DNA from: Limisphaerales bacterium
GTDB taxonomy: Bacteria; Verrucomicrobiota; Verrucomicrobiia; Limisphaerales; PALSA-1396
Reading direction: 5' to 3'
NCBI GenBank assembly: GCA_003140275.1
Contig: PLJQ01000486.1
Coordinates: forward strand, 945-15,242
DNA: 14,298 nucleotides
A program made the translations under genes and the position numbers. Shown here in pieces: positions 13,510-14,298 of this stretch; positions within the stretch are counted from its first letter, which is position 1, and each line of letters opens with the position of its first letter. The notes beneath the pieces were generated by a model. It made no database searches. It was not told the DNA's origin and was given only the letters and a program-made list of their open reading frames with translations.

Positions 13510-14004
13510 ATCATATAATCCTCTGTCTTTCGTGTAACTGCCGCCGCCGGGACCGCCTTCCGGGCCGCCCATGAAATCGCCCAGCACGTCGCCCATGTCC
13601 GCCTCGATTTTCTCGGGGTCTTCGCCGGCTTCGAGACGCTTGATGGCCACGTCGAGTTCCTTCGGCATGGTGCCGGGCGGCATGAGGTTTTTCATTTTCT
13701 TCATCATGTGCGCCATGTGCTTTGGGTTGTTCTCGTCCAAATGCTCCATGTCGCGTTCCATTTCCATCATGGCGCGCTCGAGGCGCGGGTCGTCCAAATC
13801 CGGCATCGGTGGTTCGCCTTCGGGCGTTTCGCCTTTTGCCGCCGGCTCCTTTAATCCCTTGGTCATGGCGAAGCGGCTGATTTGCTTAGACAATTTCTTG
13901 TTGCCGCATTTGGGGCAGACGGGCAGGGTGTCGGGGTTCACGCGCTTCGAAAGGAAATTGAAAATGACCCGGCATTGGGGACAGGCAAATTCGTAAATCG
14001 GCAT
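13504..14004 (-). CDS. FmdB-type zinc-ribbon protein
   Basis: A 166-aa protein whose first 45 residues match the FmdB/CxxC_CxxC_SSSS regulatory-protein family: 'MPIYEFACPQC' with Cys8 and Cys11, then 'VCPKCGNK' with Cys30 and Cys33, forming a four-Cys zinc ribbon. The remainder (about 60-166) is family-unspecific: an acidic Met-rich helical stretch ('MMEMERDMEHLDENNPKHM', 'MMKKMKNLMPPGTMPKEL') and a Gly-rich, Tyr-containing tail ('GGPGGGSYTKDRGLYDY'). The long Met-rich tail is more than the roughly 70-110 aa typical of the family. The role is unknown: FmdB was named for formamidase-operon regulation, but most homologues are uncharacterised. The ATG at 14004 is clear, yet the bases before it are heptamer repeats with no Shine-Dalgarno. 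It lies between two repeat elements. Confidence 0.88.
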   Translation of the reverse strand: MPIYEFACPQCRVIFNFLSKRVNPDTLPVCPKCGNKKLSKQISRFAMTKGLKEPAAKGETPEGEPPMPDLDDPRLERAMMEMERDMEHLDENNPKHMAHMMKKMKNLMPPGTMPKELDVAIKRLEAGEDPEKIEADMGDVLGDFMGGPEGGPGGGSYTKDRGLYDY

Positions 14005-14008
14005 ACGG

Positions 14009-14104
14009 ATTTACGATTTACGATTTATGAATGACGCGCCACAAAAAAATACGAGTCCGCGCAAATACGTCGGACTCGTAAATCGTCAATCGCAAATCGT
14101 AAAT
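14009..14104. repeat. Heptamer-phased inverted repeat element 2, built around a terminator
   Basis: Left array 14009-14036: ATTTACG, ATTTACG, ATTTATG, AATGACG. Right array 14077-14104, opposite sense: CGTAAAT, CGTCAAT, CGCAAAT, CGTAAAT. The arrays face each other around a strong hairpin (14050-14080). The architecture copies element 1 (four units, centre, inverted units, 7-bp period) although the heptamer sequence differs. It fills the gap between the stop of the rightmost gene (14104-14106) and the FmdB-like ATG (14004), leaving only four bases before that ATG. Confidence 0.75.
14043..14080 (-). terminator. Intrinsic terminator of the rightmost minus-strand gene
   Basis: A perfect 10-bp stem, TACGAGTCCG (14050-14059) with CGGACTCGTA (14071-14080), has an 11-base loop and is followed on the minus strand by seven T (complement of 14043-14049). 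It starts 24 bp after the stop of the gene ending at 14104. This is the best intrinsic terminator in the window. It implies that the FmdB-like gene needs its own promoter within the repeat arrays, or depends on readthrough. Confidence 0.8.
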
Positions 14105-14298
14105 TACTTCATCCGGTCGAAATTCTTCTGGAGAATCTGCCAGTCCTTCAGCCCCTTGACTTTTTCCATGAAGCCGCGCTGGATTTCCCCTTCCTTCGCG
14201 TTTTTGGTCGCCTTGTTGTTCTTGTAGAAAATCCCGAAGTAGCCGGGAAAATCCGCGCCGGCAAGCTTGTAAGCCTCCAATTCGTCGCTCACGTCGTG
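14104..14298 (-). CDS. C-terminal part of an unidentified protein (5' end beyond window)
   Basis: The open frame enters from the right edge (first full codon CAC at 14296-14298) and gives 64 residues ending 'KGLKDWQILQKNFDRMK', with 'LAGADFPGYFGIFYKNNKAT' before it. The GTG at 14292 is in frame, but there is no reason to think the gene starts there. It contains no Cys, signal peptide or membrane helix. I do not recognise it firmly. A weak impression is the C-terminus of a thiamine-diphosphate-dependent 2-oxoacid:ferredoxin oxidoreductase beta subunit, but no diagnostic motif lies in this fragment. It is followed by a strong terminator. Confidence 0.55.
   Translation of the reverse strand, partial: HDVSDELEAYKLAGADFPGYFGIFYKNNKATKNAKEGEIQRGFMEKVKGLKDWQILQKNFDRMK

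Overview
This is a 14.3-kb chromosomal window from a free-living Gram-negative-type bacterium. The best fit is a member of the Verrucomicrobiota (Limisphaerales/Pedosphaera-like). This placement is inferred from gene style, not from a marker gene. The signs are: a secreted lamin-tail/Ig-like protein ending in the 'RFYRVGL'-type C-terminus; a DUF1559-style pseudopilin; an ECF sigma factor followed by a large single-pass membrane protein; and start codons that almost all lack a Shine-Dalgarno sequence. No tRNA, rRNA, CRISPR array, insertion sequence or phage gene is visible.

Layout. 1-2598 (minus): a 664-aa exported LTD/Ig protein, overlapping by 4 bp a pseudopilin that runs off the left edge. 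2599-3024: gene-free, with three separate perfect or near-perfect palindromes upstream of the LTD gene. 3025-3981 (minus): a short Ppx/GppA phosphatase with a terminator-like hairpin in its leader. 4131-6050 (plus): an ECF sigma factor and a putative membrane-anchored anti-sigma/effector protein. 6088-7618 (minus): lspA then rluD. 7797-8396 (plus): a secreted helical protein of unknown function, divergent from lspA. 8418-10855 (minus): a metallo-beta-lactamase-fold hydrolase followed by the lipid II flippase murJ. 10968-11546 (minus): folA (DHFR). 11751-12926 (minus): an MFS transporter cut by an in-frame TGA at codon 25. 12923-13420 (minus): a Nudix hydrolase whose stop overlaps the original MFS start. 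13504-14004 (minus): an FmdB-type zinc-ribbon protein. 14104-14298 (minus): the C-terminus of an unidentified protein.

Most of the window is housekeeping: envelope biogenesis (lspA, murJ), rRNA modification (rluD), folate metabolism (folA) and polyphosphate/(p)ppGpp metabolism. The least ordinary content is in the gaps. Two intergenic elements (13432-13509 and 14009-14104) each consist of four 7-bp units, a central hairpin, and four or five 7-bp units in the opposite orientation. They fill the gaps on either side of the FmdB gene almost exactly, and the second contains a convincing intrinsic terminator. A third, differently built imperfect inverted repeat overlaps the folA stop codon. The in-frame TGA in the MFS gene is the other strong anomaly. 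I do not see a defence island, biosynthetic cluster or other multi-gene novel system. The LTD/Ig-pseudopilin pair and the sigma/membrane-protein pair are the closest to an undescribed functional unit.
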